A stretch of DNA of 7,349 bases from Candidatus Marinamargulisbacteria bacterium SCGC AG-343-D04 (lineage in GTDB: Bacteria; Margulisbacteria; Marinamargulisbacteria; GCA-2716485; GCA-002719695), in NCBI GenBank assembly GCA_003265885.1, contig QFBQ01000056.1, positions 1 through 7,349 on the forward strand. Direction: 5' to 3'. Of this stretch, positions 1 to 6,264 are shown one piece after another (within the stretch, counting starts at the first letter, position 1; each line of letters begins with the position of its first letter). The position numbers were made by a program, and so were the translations under genes. The notes beneath the pieces are model-generated. The model was not told where the DNA came from. It ran no database searches and worked only from the letters and a program-made list of their open reading frames with translations.

Positions 1-117
1 AGATCGGCTCAACTTCAATGCAGAGGTAATGTTTTTTTTTAAGTGAGATGCAAACAGAAGGAGTAAACAACGAATGACGTAAGCTATGCCACGATCTTTA
101 ATAATGAGATGACTCAT
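1..117 (-). CDS. possible N-terminus of a gene running off the left edge (weak)
   Basis: Reading the minus strand from the ATG at 117-115, the frame stays open for 39 codons to the window edge. The product starts MSHLIIKDRG and has a short hydrophobic run (YVIRCLLLLFA) near residues 14-24, followed by basic residues, as in an N-terminal anchor or signal. Against it, the ribosome binding site is weak (only AGAG abutting the ATG), the start codon lies inside a palindrome, and 39 open codons can occur by chance in AT-rich DNA. I do not recognise the product. Sequence to the left would decide whether this is a gene or only intergenic DNA. Confidence 0.2.
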   Translation of the reverse strand, partial: MSHLIIKDRGIAYVIRCLLLLFASHLKKNITSALKLSRS

Positions 118-120
118 CTC
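106..120. terminator. perfect 15-nt palindrome, possible hairpin terminator or operator
   Basis: GAGATGA-C-TCATCTC is a perfect inverted repeat around one central base. As RNA it can fold as a 6-bp stem (GAGATG/CATCTC) with a 3-nt loop. On the plus strand it is followed by a moderately T-rich stretch (TATTCTTTGTT), which could make it a weak intrinsic terminator for a gene ending left of the window. It also lies about 60 nt upstream of the likely lplA promoter, so a DNA-binding operator is equally possible. The stem is short and the T tract is interrupted. Confidence 0.35.
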
Positions 121-160
121 TATTCTTTGTTGATTCTGTAATGTTTGTGAATATTTTAGA

Positions 161-186
161 TTGTTCTGACTTAGTCTTTTTATAAT
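161..186 (+). promoter_or_regulatory. probable vegetative promoter of the lipoate ligase gene
   Basis: A perfect TATAAT lies at 181-186, about 25 nt before the ATG at 212. The best -35-like hexamer is TTGTTC at 161-166, but its spacing of 14 nt is short, so the -35 assignment is uncertain. A second TATAAT at 200-205 is too close to the start codon to serve a leadered mRNA. The leader has no good Shine-Dalgarno: the only AGGG (192-195) is 16 nt from the ATG. Confidence 0.35.
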
Positions 187-211
187 ATGCTAGGGTAGAT
201 ATAATAATCTG

Positions 212-841
212 ATGATTAACAACACTCACTTTGATAGTGCAGAAGAAAATATGCGCTATGACGACCAATTAATTGCAGATTTATCCGAGGGTAAACGAGA
301 GAGCTTTTTTAGATTTTATAGATGGCAAAATAGGGGGATTACACAGTCTGAAAAAAGAGACATTCCTAAAGATTTTAGTCATATTGATCATGCCTATCGA
401 GTAACAGGGGGCGGCGTGGTGTTTCATTGTCCTGGAGATATTGTGTTTTCTGCGGGAATTCCGGAAAATTATGGATCGGTTCCAACGCGACTAAAAGAAA
501 GATGTCTTTGGTTTTCTACTCTAATTAAAAACAGTTTGAATGCGAATGGGATTCCCGTCACCTTAGCCGGGGATCAAGATACAAGTGGGCAAAATATTCA
601 GTTTTGCAACAGTTACCATAATCCATATGAATGTGTTCTAGAAGGAGAAAAAATCTGTGGTGTAGCTTTGAAAAAAACACGGGGATATACTGTTTTTCAG
701 GGCGTTATTCATCTGAATGATACACAAAAACATTTTATGGATTGCGAAGAAAAGTTTGGACTTTTTTTTACGAAAGGCGTTATGGATGATCAGGAAATTT
801 CTTTAAAAGCTCTGTGTCAGAGTTTAAAGCAATTATTTTAA
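212..841 (+). CDS. lplA: lipoate-protein ligase A family protein
   Basis: A 209-residue protein of the biotin/lipoate ligase fold. Such enzymes activate lipoate (or octanoate) with ATP to the acyl-AMP and transfer it to a lysine on the lipoyl domains of 2-oxoacid dehydrogenases or GcvH, in the cytoplasm. Seen in the sequence: the family's NM-x-x-D-x-x-L start (residues 13-20), the ligand loop RVTGGGVVFH (63-72) followed by GDIVFS (75-80), and the catalytic-lysine segment GEKICGVAL (145-153, lysine K147) followed by GYTVFQGVIHL, matching the 'G-x-K-I-x-G-x-A ... hhG' block. It lacks the C-terminal accessory domain of the roughly 340-residue E. coli LplA, so it is a short single-domain form. 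The ATG at 212 is the first possible start after an in-frame TAG at 191. An internal ATG at 251 would cut into the conserved start. Family assignment is firm. Substrate (lipoate, octanoate or another acyl group) is not decided. Confidence 0.9.
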   Translation: MINNTHFDSAEENMRYDDQLIADLSEGKRESFFRFYRWQNRGITQSEKRDIPKDFSHIDHAYRVTGGGVVFHCPGDIVFSAGIPENYGSVPTRLKERCLWFSTLIKNSLNANGIPVTLAGDQDTSGQNIQFCNSYHNPYECVLEGEKICGVALKKTRGYTVFQGVIHLNDTQKHFMDCEEKFGLFFTKGVMDDQEISLKALCQSLKQLF

Positions 842-1005
842 TCTAAAACTATAGAGGCAATGATTTTGCTTGTACAGCGTCAAATGGCATACGCGTAAAA
901 ATTTCTTTTATTTTTTAATTAAGGCATGTTGTTGATAGATCTGAGATAAAAGGGTGAAGGCGTAATTTTACTTTACTTGTATATAATTTATATATAATTT
1001 ATCAT
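842..1005. other. intergenic region between the lipoate ligase gene and the 1012-1542 gene
   Basis: No coding region is supported here. A 12-codon ATG frame at 860-898 has only an ill-spaced GAGG. A weak 4-bp stem (GCGT at 877-880 with ACGC at 891-894) precedes T-rich DNA and is too short to call a terminator. The right end is very AT-rich and holds the tandem -10-like repeats described separately. Confidence 0.5.
981..1002 (+). promoter_or_regulatory. tandem 11-bp repeat with two consensus -10 boxes
   Basis: ATATAATTTAT occurs twice back to back (981-991 and 992-1002), and each copy contains TATAAT (982-987 and 993-998). TTTACT at 972-977 could serve as a -35 for the second box, with a short 15-nt spacer. 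Transcription from the second box would begin about 1004-1006, only a few bases before the start codon of the next gene. From the first box the leader would be about 18 nt and would still lack a Shine-Dalgarno. The repeat may reflect slippage in AT-rich DNA, but its place directly before a gene makes a promoter role reasonable. Confidence 0.45.
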
Positions 1006-1011
1006 TTGATA

Positions 1012-1542
1012 ATGATAGCGAGTGCTGCAGAGGCTGGTTTTAATCGAAGTTATAATGTCCGTCAAGACATTCTGGAAGGTTATGAATTCCTAAGTTCACA
1101 AGGTAGAGAAGTGTTGATGCCTAGAGTTACTTTACCATTTAATGAAGAGACTGATCGGGTTCTAAGACAGTTACTTCCTATGAGAGTTTTACGACCCCCC
1201 GAACTATCTATTGATTTAACAGAGTGTGATGCACAAGGTATTGTGGTAGACAGTTTTTTCTCGAATCAAGAAGAGGAAGTGTATCGTTGTCCATTAACAC
1301 TTGGTGAATTGAAATGGGGTGATGGTGTTGGAAAAGTAATATTTGTACGTTTAAGTTCAGAGGAAACAGAGGCGGACCTGACTATTGAGGTTTTAAGAGG
1401 GAAGGATAAAAAATATCACATTTATAGCAAGGACGCTGCTACCCAGTATATAGAACAAAAAATCAATGAAAATCAGGTGCTCGAAGATCCATCTACGAGA
1501 GAGGAGTTCAACGCAATTGTAACTCTGAAGGTAAAGCCTTAG
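1012..1542 (+). CDS. hypothetical protein, soluble, unrecognised
   Basis: A 176-residue product counted from ATG 1012. A TTG at 1006 in the same frame would add two residues, and an in-frame TGA at 955 bars longer forms. I do not recognise the family. It has no signal peptide or membrane segment and is mildly acidic. A mixed helix/strand N-terminal half contains the run PMRVLRPPELSIDLTE, and the C-terminal half is a probable beta-rich segment (KVIFVRLSSEE, LTIEVLRGKD) ending in TLKVKP. No Shine-Dalgarno precedes either start, so translation may be leaderless or depend on an AT-rich unstructured leader. The 3' end overlaps the convergent gene at 1508-2233 by 35 nt. It sits in the accessory block with the protease-deaminase gene. 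A partner or immunity role is only a positional guess. Confidence 0.7.
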   Translation: MIASAAEAGFNRSYNVRQDILEGYEFLSSQGREVLMPRVTLPFNEETDRVLRQLLPMRVLRPPELSIDLTECDAQGIVVDSFFSNQEEEVYRCPLTLGELKWGDGVGKVIFVRLSSEETEADLTIEVLRGKDKKYHIYSKDAATQYIEQKINENQVLEDPSTREEFNAIVTLKVKP

Positions 1543-2233
1543 CAACATGAAGGGTAATCATGTTACCTAAGGGTAAGTCCTGAGGTGTTTCTGGCGGTTT
1601 TCCTGAAAAAACAGCGGAAAAAATTTGAGCTTCACCTTGGAATTCACTTGTTCCGAATACGCAATAGGAGTGGTCTCCTATTTCTGTTATAGAAAACGGA
1701 GGAAGAAATGTGATGGGAAACTCAAGTTCGGGAGAATCTGTAATGGATCTTGTAGTAAAAAGTGTCCTGTTTAATATACCTGTAAAATTGGCATAACCAC
1801 CTTGTATTGGTTTGATATCTCCTAGTTTAAAGCCTGTTACATGTGGTGAAAGAGTATCTGTTGTTGTAAAAGGATAAGATTCATCGTGAGTTGGTGGTGA
1901 AAAAGAGCTGATATGGCAAAGTTGAAAACCAGACCCGTAGTATGAGTTTGAAATAGTAGAAACTCCGAATGTACCGTCTTCTGAACTAACAACGGAGGTA
2001 TGAATTAGGGTGTGATCGCTAAGTAACTGACAAACTTCTGGTTCTTTTGGAGATAAGCTTCCGACAAGCTCTTTTAGTTCGGCAGGTGTTGTTCCTAAAA
2101 CCGTTGTAGAATGAGTGATCTTGTCAGGATTGAATAATGAAACTATCCTTGATGGTGCTTTTGTAGCCATAGCTCTTAGTTTAGGATGTTGTGCTAAATT
2201 AGGAAAAGACTTGAGAGCTGCTCTAAAAGTCAT
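1508..2233 (-). CDS. hypothetical protein, unrecognised, beta-rich
   Basis: A 241-residue product whose family I do not recognise. The N-terminus is basic (MTFRAALKSFP ... LRAMATKAPSR, residues 1-29) without a hydrophobic core, so there is no classical signal peptide. The rest is rich in Ser, Thr, Pro, Phe and Gly with alternating hydrophobics, suggesting a beta-sheet domain (about residues 60-241). There are three cysteines and no membrane helix. The start at 2233 is supported by GAGG (plus-strand 2241-2244) seven bases upstream and by a perfect-consensus promoter beyond it. The gene is divergent from the protease-deaminase gene, with 113 nt between starts, and convergent with the 1012-1542 gene, overlapping it by 35 nt. 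A secreted effector, chaperone or immunity protein would all fit the context; nothing in the sequence chooses among them. Confidence 0.7.
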   Translation of the reverse strand: MTFRAALKSFPNLAQHPKLRAMATKAPSRIVSLFNPDKITHSTTVLGTTPAELKELVGSLSPKEPEVCQLLSDHTLIHTSVVSSEDGTFGVSTISNSYYGSGFQLCHISSFSPPTHDESYPFTTTDTLSPHVTGFKLGDIKPIQGGYANFTGILNRTLFTTRSITDSPELEFPITFLPPFSITEIGDHSYCVFGTSEFQGEAQIFSAVFSGKPPETPQDLPLGNMITLHVAKALPSELQLR

Positions 2234-2271
2234 AAAATAACCTCTTTATTATTTGTGCTAATATAGTATAA

Positions 2272-2299
2272 ATTATAGCGTTAAAGTTAAGAATGTCAA
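2272..2299 (-). promoter_or_regulatory. perfect-consensus vegetative promoter of the 1508-2233 gene
   Basis: Read on the minus strand, TTGACA (plus-strand 2299-2294) is followed after 16 nt by TATAAT (plus-strand 2277-2272). Both hexamers match the housekeeping sigma consensus exactly. The expected start of transcription lies about 30 nt upstream of the ATG at 2233, leaving room for the GAGG ribosome binding site. No promoter of similar quality is visible on the plus strand for the divergent gene at 2347. Confidence 0.75.
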
Positions 2300-2333
2300 A
2301 TTACTAGTTAATTAATTAATAAATTATTTATAA

Positions 2334-2339
2334 AAAGGA
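2334..2339 (+). promoter_or_regulatory. ribosome binding site of the protease-deaminase gene
   Basis: AAAGGA ends seven bases before the ATG at 2347 and fixes this start. Just upstream is a highly AT-rich tract (about 2309-2332) with TTAA/TAAT repeats and a 13-nt palindrome, ATAAAT-T-ATTTAT (2319-2331). It could be an operator or simply AT-rich promoter DNA. I see no convincing -35/-10 pair for this gene. Confidence 0.55.
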
Positions 2340-2346
2340 TGTTAAA

Positions 2347-4377
2347 ATGCCAGGTGTAGCAGTATCTCAAAAGACTCCCAGTCCCCAAAAATCGTTCAGT
2401 CCCCAAAAAACGTTAAGACGAAGAAGTAGTGTTTCTACAACCTCTCAATGTTTTGCTAAGCAACCTCCAGTTATTCAAGAAGCCGCAAAAGCAGTCGGGT
2501 CTATAACATCAGGGAATAATAAAGGTTCCGGGTTTATCATAAATGCAGGAGAAGACAAGTTTTTTATTATAACCACTAAACATGGTATGGATGTAGATAG
2601 TAATGGAAAATTAGAAAAAACGTCTATAACATTTTATGATGAGACTGCTCAAGAGCAAGAGACATATAAACTTCAAGAAGCTAGTGCAAAAGAGAATGAA
2701 AAATGCGGGATTACTTGTAGGGAAGATAGTGATATTCAATTACTTGTTGGACAAGGGGATGTCTCTGCACGAGGATATATTTCTTTGACTGCTCCAGAGG
2801 GTGACGATTCGCAAAATGAAGGGGCCGTATATTTTTTAGGGTTTGGAGGGAAAGATCCTTCTCGTTTACAACTTTCAATAAGCCAAACAAGGGTGTTTGA
2901 GTTGGAAAAGTATACTCCACGAGTAAAAAAAGGTGATTTGATTACGTGGAATAATCGTCTGACGGGAGGTACTGTGATATCTATTGATGAAAAAGATGGA
3001 GAAACTGTATTTAACGTAGCTTCTTTATCATCTCAACATAGAATTCATGAGTTCAAGGTTAAAGATGGGGCTGTTCAGAAAAAAAAGAGTGGTGAATTTC
3101 AATCGATTAAAGGTGTCTATTTGGAATCTCCTCACTTGGAGGGTTCGGGCGCATCTTTTATGGGGAATGACACCGGAAAAGGAGCTTCTGGGGGAGTTTT
3201 TTTAAAGGTGAGTAAGTCTGGGAAGGTATATTGCGTTGGTGTAAACTCCGGAAGGTATTCTCCAAATAATGGGCAGGCAGTGGCCCTGTCTCCTCAACAT
3301 CCTTATACTATTTTTGACTGCTCAACAGATTTAGAGGCTAGGACAGCTTCTACAGATCCAACGAATAAATGGTTTGATAAAGAAAACGTAGGAAAAGTAT
3401 TAGTAAACCAAGATGGCGAAGAAGTGGCGTTATTCAAGAGCGCGAGTCCAAAAAAATGTACTTTAACAGTAATAAACGGCGGCGCTCATGAGGTGATTAA
3501 TAAAGGAAGGGTTGGGCCTAAAGTTGGAGGTATCTCTGTTAAAAACTTAAAACTAGCTGATTCAAAACCAGTTGAAAAGAGTAAGCAAACTCCAGCTGAA
3601 AAGAAAAAATTTGTTTTTGGTAACGTGAGAGCTACGGTTCATGGCTTGGGAGGAAAAAGGCCGCAGCTACACGTGTATGGAGAGAATGTGGCATTAAGAC
3701 ATACTTCTAATCGTTATATTCATTTTATGATGTTAGCTATGGATCGGTTTAAAGAGAAGGCGAGGCCTGGGAATTTTCCACGTGTTCAAATGAATGAATT
3801 GTACAAAAAAGTGGAGGACATAGTTCCTTCACAGACAGTTTTTGAGGTAATGAGACAAACACCTGCGGATAGTAGTAAGTTGCATAAGGAAGGAGAAACC
3901 TCAGTTATCTTTAAAGATCCAAAAGGTAAGGACTTGTCTAACGAATATAAAGCGAGCCTAGGAGATCATCAGCATGCTGAAGAGCAGTTCTTAAATAATG
4001 AACATGATGTTAAAAAGGTTAAGAAGGGGGTAGCCGGGAAACCAGCAGTCGCACATTTAACTAGGCCTCCTTGTGGAGATAAGGGGCATAAATGTGACCA
4101 GAAATTAGCTAAAGCGTTTAGAGAATCAGGTTTAGTGATCCCGACATATAGAGATGATGGGACTAGGGCAGTAGTGACGTTTGGGGAAATAACGACAACC
4201 TTGCTTCCAATCTATGAAACCCATCATTTAAAAGGGAGCGGTGGTATTAAGATTTCTGGGTACTGGGATCCTCATACACATAATCCTAAAAAAGAAGACA
4301 GCTGGCCTTTATGTCAATTAATAGATGCTGTTTTAGACGAAGGCGCTTTAGGGACAATAAGCGTAAAATTAGAATAA
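2347..4377 (+). CDS. trypsin-like serine protease fused to a putative zinc deaminase domain
   Basis: A 676-residue protein, read as a two-enzyme fusion. Residues 1-40 are basic and Ser/Pro/Gln/Lys-rich with a hexad repeat (SPQKSF, SPQKTL), and there is no signal peptide or membrane helix. About 45-325 looks like a trypsin/HtrA-type protease: KGSGFII (59-65), TTKHG with H79, DSDIQLLV with D129, and GKGASGGVF with nucleophile S281. About 326-420 is a Lys-rich linker. About 421-676 carries a deaminase-like signature. HAEE gives ligand H543 and catalytic E545; a beta strand (PAVAHLTR) then leads into PPCGDKGHKC, giving ligands C576 and C583, and a helix and further strands follow. That order (strands, HxE helix, strand, PC-x-C, helix) matches the cytidine-deaminase fold. 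The PC-x6-C spacing is longer than the usual PC-x2-C, so the second cysteine ligand is tentative. By comparison with known deaminase toxins, a secreted host- or competitor-directed effector is likely, perhaps by type III secretion. Protease assignment is fairly sure; deaminase probable; target unknown. Confidence 0.8.
   Translation: MPGVAVSQKTPSPQKSFSPQKTLRRRSSVSTTSQCFAKQPPVIQEAAKAVGSITSGNNKGSGFIINAGEDKFFIITTKHGMDVDSNGKLEKTSITFYDETAQEQETYKLQEASAKENEKCGITCREDSDIQLLVGQGDVSARGYISLTAPEGDDSQNEGAVYFLGFGGKDPSRLQLSISQTRVFELEKYTPRVKKGDLITWNNRLTGGTVISIDEKDGETVFNVASLSSQHRIHEFKVKDGAVQKKKSGEFQSIKGVYLESPHLEGSGASFMGNDTGKGASGGVFLKVSKSGKVYCVGVNSGRYSPNNGQAVALSPQHPYTIFDCSTDLEARTASTDPTNKWFDKENVGKVLVNQDGEEVALFKSASPKKCTLTVINGGAHEVINKGRVGPKVGGISVKNLKLADSKPVEKSKQTPAEKKKFVFGNVRATVHGLGGKRPQLHVYGENVALRHTSNRYIHFMMLAMDRFKEKARPGNFPRVQMNELYKKVEDIVPSQTVFEVMRQTPADSSKLHKEGETSVIFKDPKGKDLSNEYKASLGDHQHAEEQFLNNEHDVKKVKKGVAGKPAVAHLTRPPCGDKGHKCDQKLAKAFRESGLVIPTYRDDGTRAVVTFGEITTTLLPIYETHHLKGSGGIKISGYWDPHTHNPKKEDSWPLCQLIDAVLDEGALGTISVKLE
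2379..2409 (+). repeat. in-frame short tandem repeat encoding SPQK motifs
   Basis: CAGTCCCCAAAAA occurs at 2379-2391 and again at 2397-2409, an 18-nt period that keeps frame. It encodes two SPQK hexads in the N-terminal tail of the protease-deaminase protein. An unstructured, Ser/Pro/Lys-rich tail of this kind is common at the start of secreted effectors, and the homopolymer runs could be a slippage site. Confidence 0.6.
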
Positions 4378-6264
4378 GGATTTTAAGAGTTTATTAGCTT
4401 CTTCTTCTAGGTGTTTTTGTTGTTTTTCGATTTCTTTTTGAGATTCTTTTTTTAAGGCTTCTTTTTGCTTATCTAGTTCTTCTTGCGCAGCTTTTTTTAA
4501 TGTATCTATTTCTTGCTGCACTTTTGTTTGTTCTTCTTTAATAGATGCATTAATCTGTTGAGAGGCTTCTTCTTGAACAGCAGCTTTGCTAGAGAGATCT
4601 GTTGTTGAAAGGCCGATCGCTTTTTGAAGTTTTTGTTTCTCTGTTTTTATTTGGGTATCAATTTTATCGCTTATTTCTTTTTTTAAGGCAGCGATTCGTT
4701 GTTGGGTAATGGCTTTGATACGACCGGAAATCTTTTTGTCGATATCAGAAGAAAAGGAAAATGACGGAAGGTAGATAGAGCCAGATAGGCCGATATTTGT
4801 GACGATTTTTGGGGTGCTGTTCATGACATCTCGCGTGATAGCAATGATCGACATATCTTTTGCTGATCGAAGATCAGAGGCTTTCATTTTTGTTGTTTGA
4901 ATGATGATATTTCCTGAAAGCGAAAGTCCTGATAACGCCAAGTTGGCCTCGGTGTTATTGTGAGCAGATTCTAGATAGAGATCTTTAGGTTCTGCAGATA
5001 ATAATTTAAACCCTGATAGTGGAGAGTTTAATAAGTAGGTCCATTGTTGAGAAATGGGGTCTGTTAGAGTGTTAATGGATCCAGAGATAGAGGCATCGTT
5101 ATCGTTAATCTTGATGCGAATATTTTTTTGTATCAAAGCTTGATTACTAGAAAGGTCATAAATATTGCCTGAAAAGCGATTGTCTTTAGTTGAAAACGAG
5201 ATTTTCTTGATCCAGAATCGAGGCGTTTTCTGTGTGTTGGTAAAGGAAATCGTAGTTCCTTTAAAGACGGAGTCGCTATCTTGTTTGGATGAAAATGATG
5301 CCGATACTTTTTGTATAGTAGTAGACCCTAGTGACAAGTAGTTCATATAGGTGTTGATTTTCTTTTCTAGCGGGTCAGCAAGAAGTGTTTGAGAAAGATT
5401 TCCTTGTTTGATAGCTGCAAAATTAAATGTGTTATATAGGGCTTGTTTGTCGGACGATCCTGCATTGGTGAGGGAGGAGATAGACTTCTTTTGTTGGGAG
5501 GCTAAAGAGCTGATGCGAGCCTTTTTTTGTTTAAGAGATGTGTTGATTTGTTTAGATTGTTCTTTGAATTCGCGTAGTTGAGAGGAGACTTTAGTCCAGT
5601 CTTTGATCTTTCCTTGTGAGATATCGTCGATGAAGGTGTTTACAGAAGATTGTAGTGTGTCTAGTTGTGCTTGGGAATCGCTAAACAACAGTTCTGTTTC
5701 AAGTTGTTTTTTTTGAGATGTAAATTGCTTTTGTAATCGTTCAGTAGTGGAAGATAGAGAAAGGTCTGTGTTGGCGATTAGTGCATCTATATTAACATCG
5801 GAAAACGGGTCTTTTTTTGTAGAAGGTTCTGTTTTAGAGGGAGGCGGATCTTGAGAAGCGGGTGTTTCTGCTTTACTTTTGCTTGGTTTTTTTGCAGCTG
5901 TTTTTTTGTTTAAAGCCCCAGACTTTTTTCTAGGGGTATGAGACGCAATTCCTGTGATAGCAAGTTCAGGAATGACGATATGTTTATTTAATAGTGCAGA
6001 AAGATCAAGAGAGGCGGAGATGTAAGAACATTCAATAAGGTTTTCCATAGGCTTGTCTTTATCTGCGATTTTAATACCATAAAGGGAGAGTCCTAAGGGA
6101 GAAAAAGAAAGGTCAATATCGGCAATTGAAGCTTTGGCTTCGGCGATTTCTTCGAGTTGAGATTCTAGTAGATGGGTCAGAATTCTATCTAGAAAGATGT
6201 AGTTGAATAGAAAAATACAGCTAATTAGCAATGTAATGGGAATAAAGAAACGTTTACGTATCAT
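4369..6264 (-). CDS. TIGR03545 family protein (AsmA-like, membrane-anchored, coiled coil)
   Basis: A 631-residue protein of the uncharacterised TIGR03545 family, which I know as a rare family of outer-membrane bacteria, usually in a two-gene pair with TIGR03546. Seen: a basic start (MIRKRFF) and one membrane segment at about residues 7-24; then the family's AsmA-like strand pattern (AKASIADIDLSFSPLGLSLYG, split about 43-63), the DKPMENL motif (70-76), and TPRKKSGAL (110-118). A Lys/Pro/Ser linker follows (about 119-153), then a long helix-rich middle, and a strongly charged coiled coil (about 540-625) ending KLLKSLF. Most of it should lie in the periplasm. I chose the ATG at 6264, not the longer frame from 6330. 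It starts exactly where the family does, overlaps the upstream stop as ATGA, and has GGAG nine bases before it. Its 3' end overlaps the convergent protease-deaminase gene by 9 nt. The function is unknown; an envelope or lipid-transport role is inference from AsmA likeness. Confidence 0.85.
   Translation of the reverse strand: MIRKRFFIPITLLISCIFLFNYIFLDRILTHLLESQLEEIAEAKASIADIDLSFSPLGLSLYGIKIADKDKPMENLIECSYISASLDLSALLNKHIVIPELAITGIASHTPRKKSGALNKKTAAKKPSKSKAETPASQDPPPSKTEPSTKKDPFSDVNIDALIANTDLSLSSTTERLQKQFTSQKKQLETELLFSDSQAQLDTLQSSVNTFIDDISQGKIKDWTKVSSQLREFKEQSKQINTSLKQKKARISSLASQQKKSISSLTNAGSSDKQALYNTFNFAAIKQGNLSQTLLADPLEKKINTYMNYLSLGSTTIQKVSASFSSKQDSDSVFKGTTISFTNTQKTPRFWIKKISFSTKDNRFSGNIYDLSSNQALIQKNIRIKINDNDASISGSINTLTDPISQQWTYLLNSPLSGFKLLSAEPKDLYLESAHNNTEANLALSGLSLSGNIIIQTTKMKASDLRSAKDMSIIAITRDVMNSTPKIVTNIGLSGSIYLPSFSFSSDIDKKISGRIKAITQQRIAALKKEISDKIDTQIKTEKQKLQKAIGLSTTDLSSKAAVQEEASQQINASIKEEQTKVQQEIDTLKKAAQEELDKQKEALKKESQKEIEKQQKHLEEEANKLLKSLF

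Noticed and set aside
1..46. C-terminal tail of a plus-strand gene entering from the left
   Set aside because: All three plus frames stop within 46 nt (stops at 27-29, 40-42 and 44-46). Nothing in the 8-14 visible codons tells which, if any, is real.
860..898. 12-codon ATG frame after lplA
   Set aside because: Its GAGG is only two bases from the ATG, the peptide is not recognisable, and such frames are expected by chance.
2711..2920. 69-residue minus-strand frame
   Set aside because: It lies wholly inside the protease domain, antisense to a segment containing the conserved catalytic-Asp region, and has no recognisable product or ribosome binding site.
2347..3321. Calling the protease a standard HtrA/DegP
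   Set aside because: It lacks a signal peptide and any PDZ-like domain after the catalytic part, and its serine motif is GASGG instead of the usual GNSGG, so only the broader trypsin-like fold is supported.
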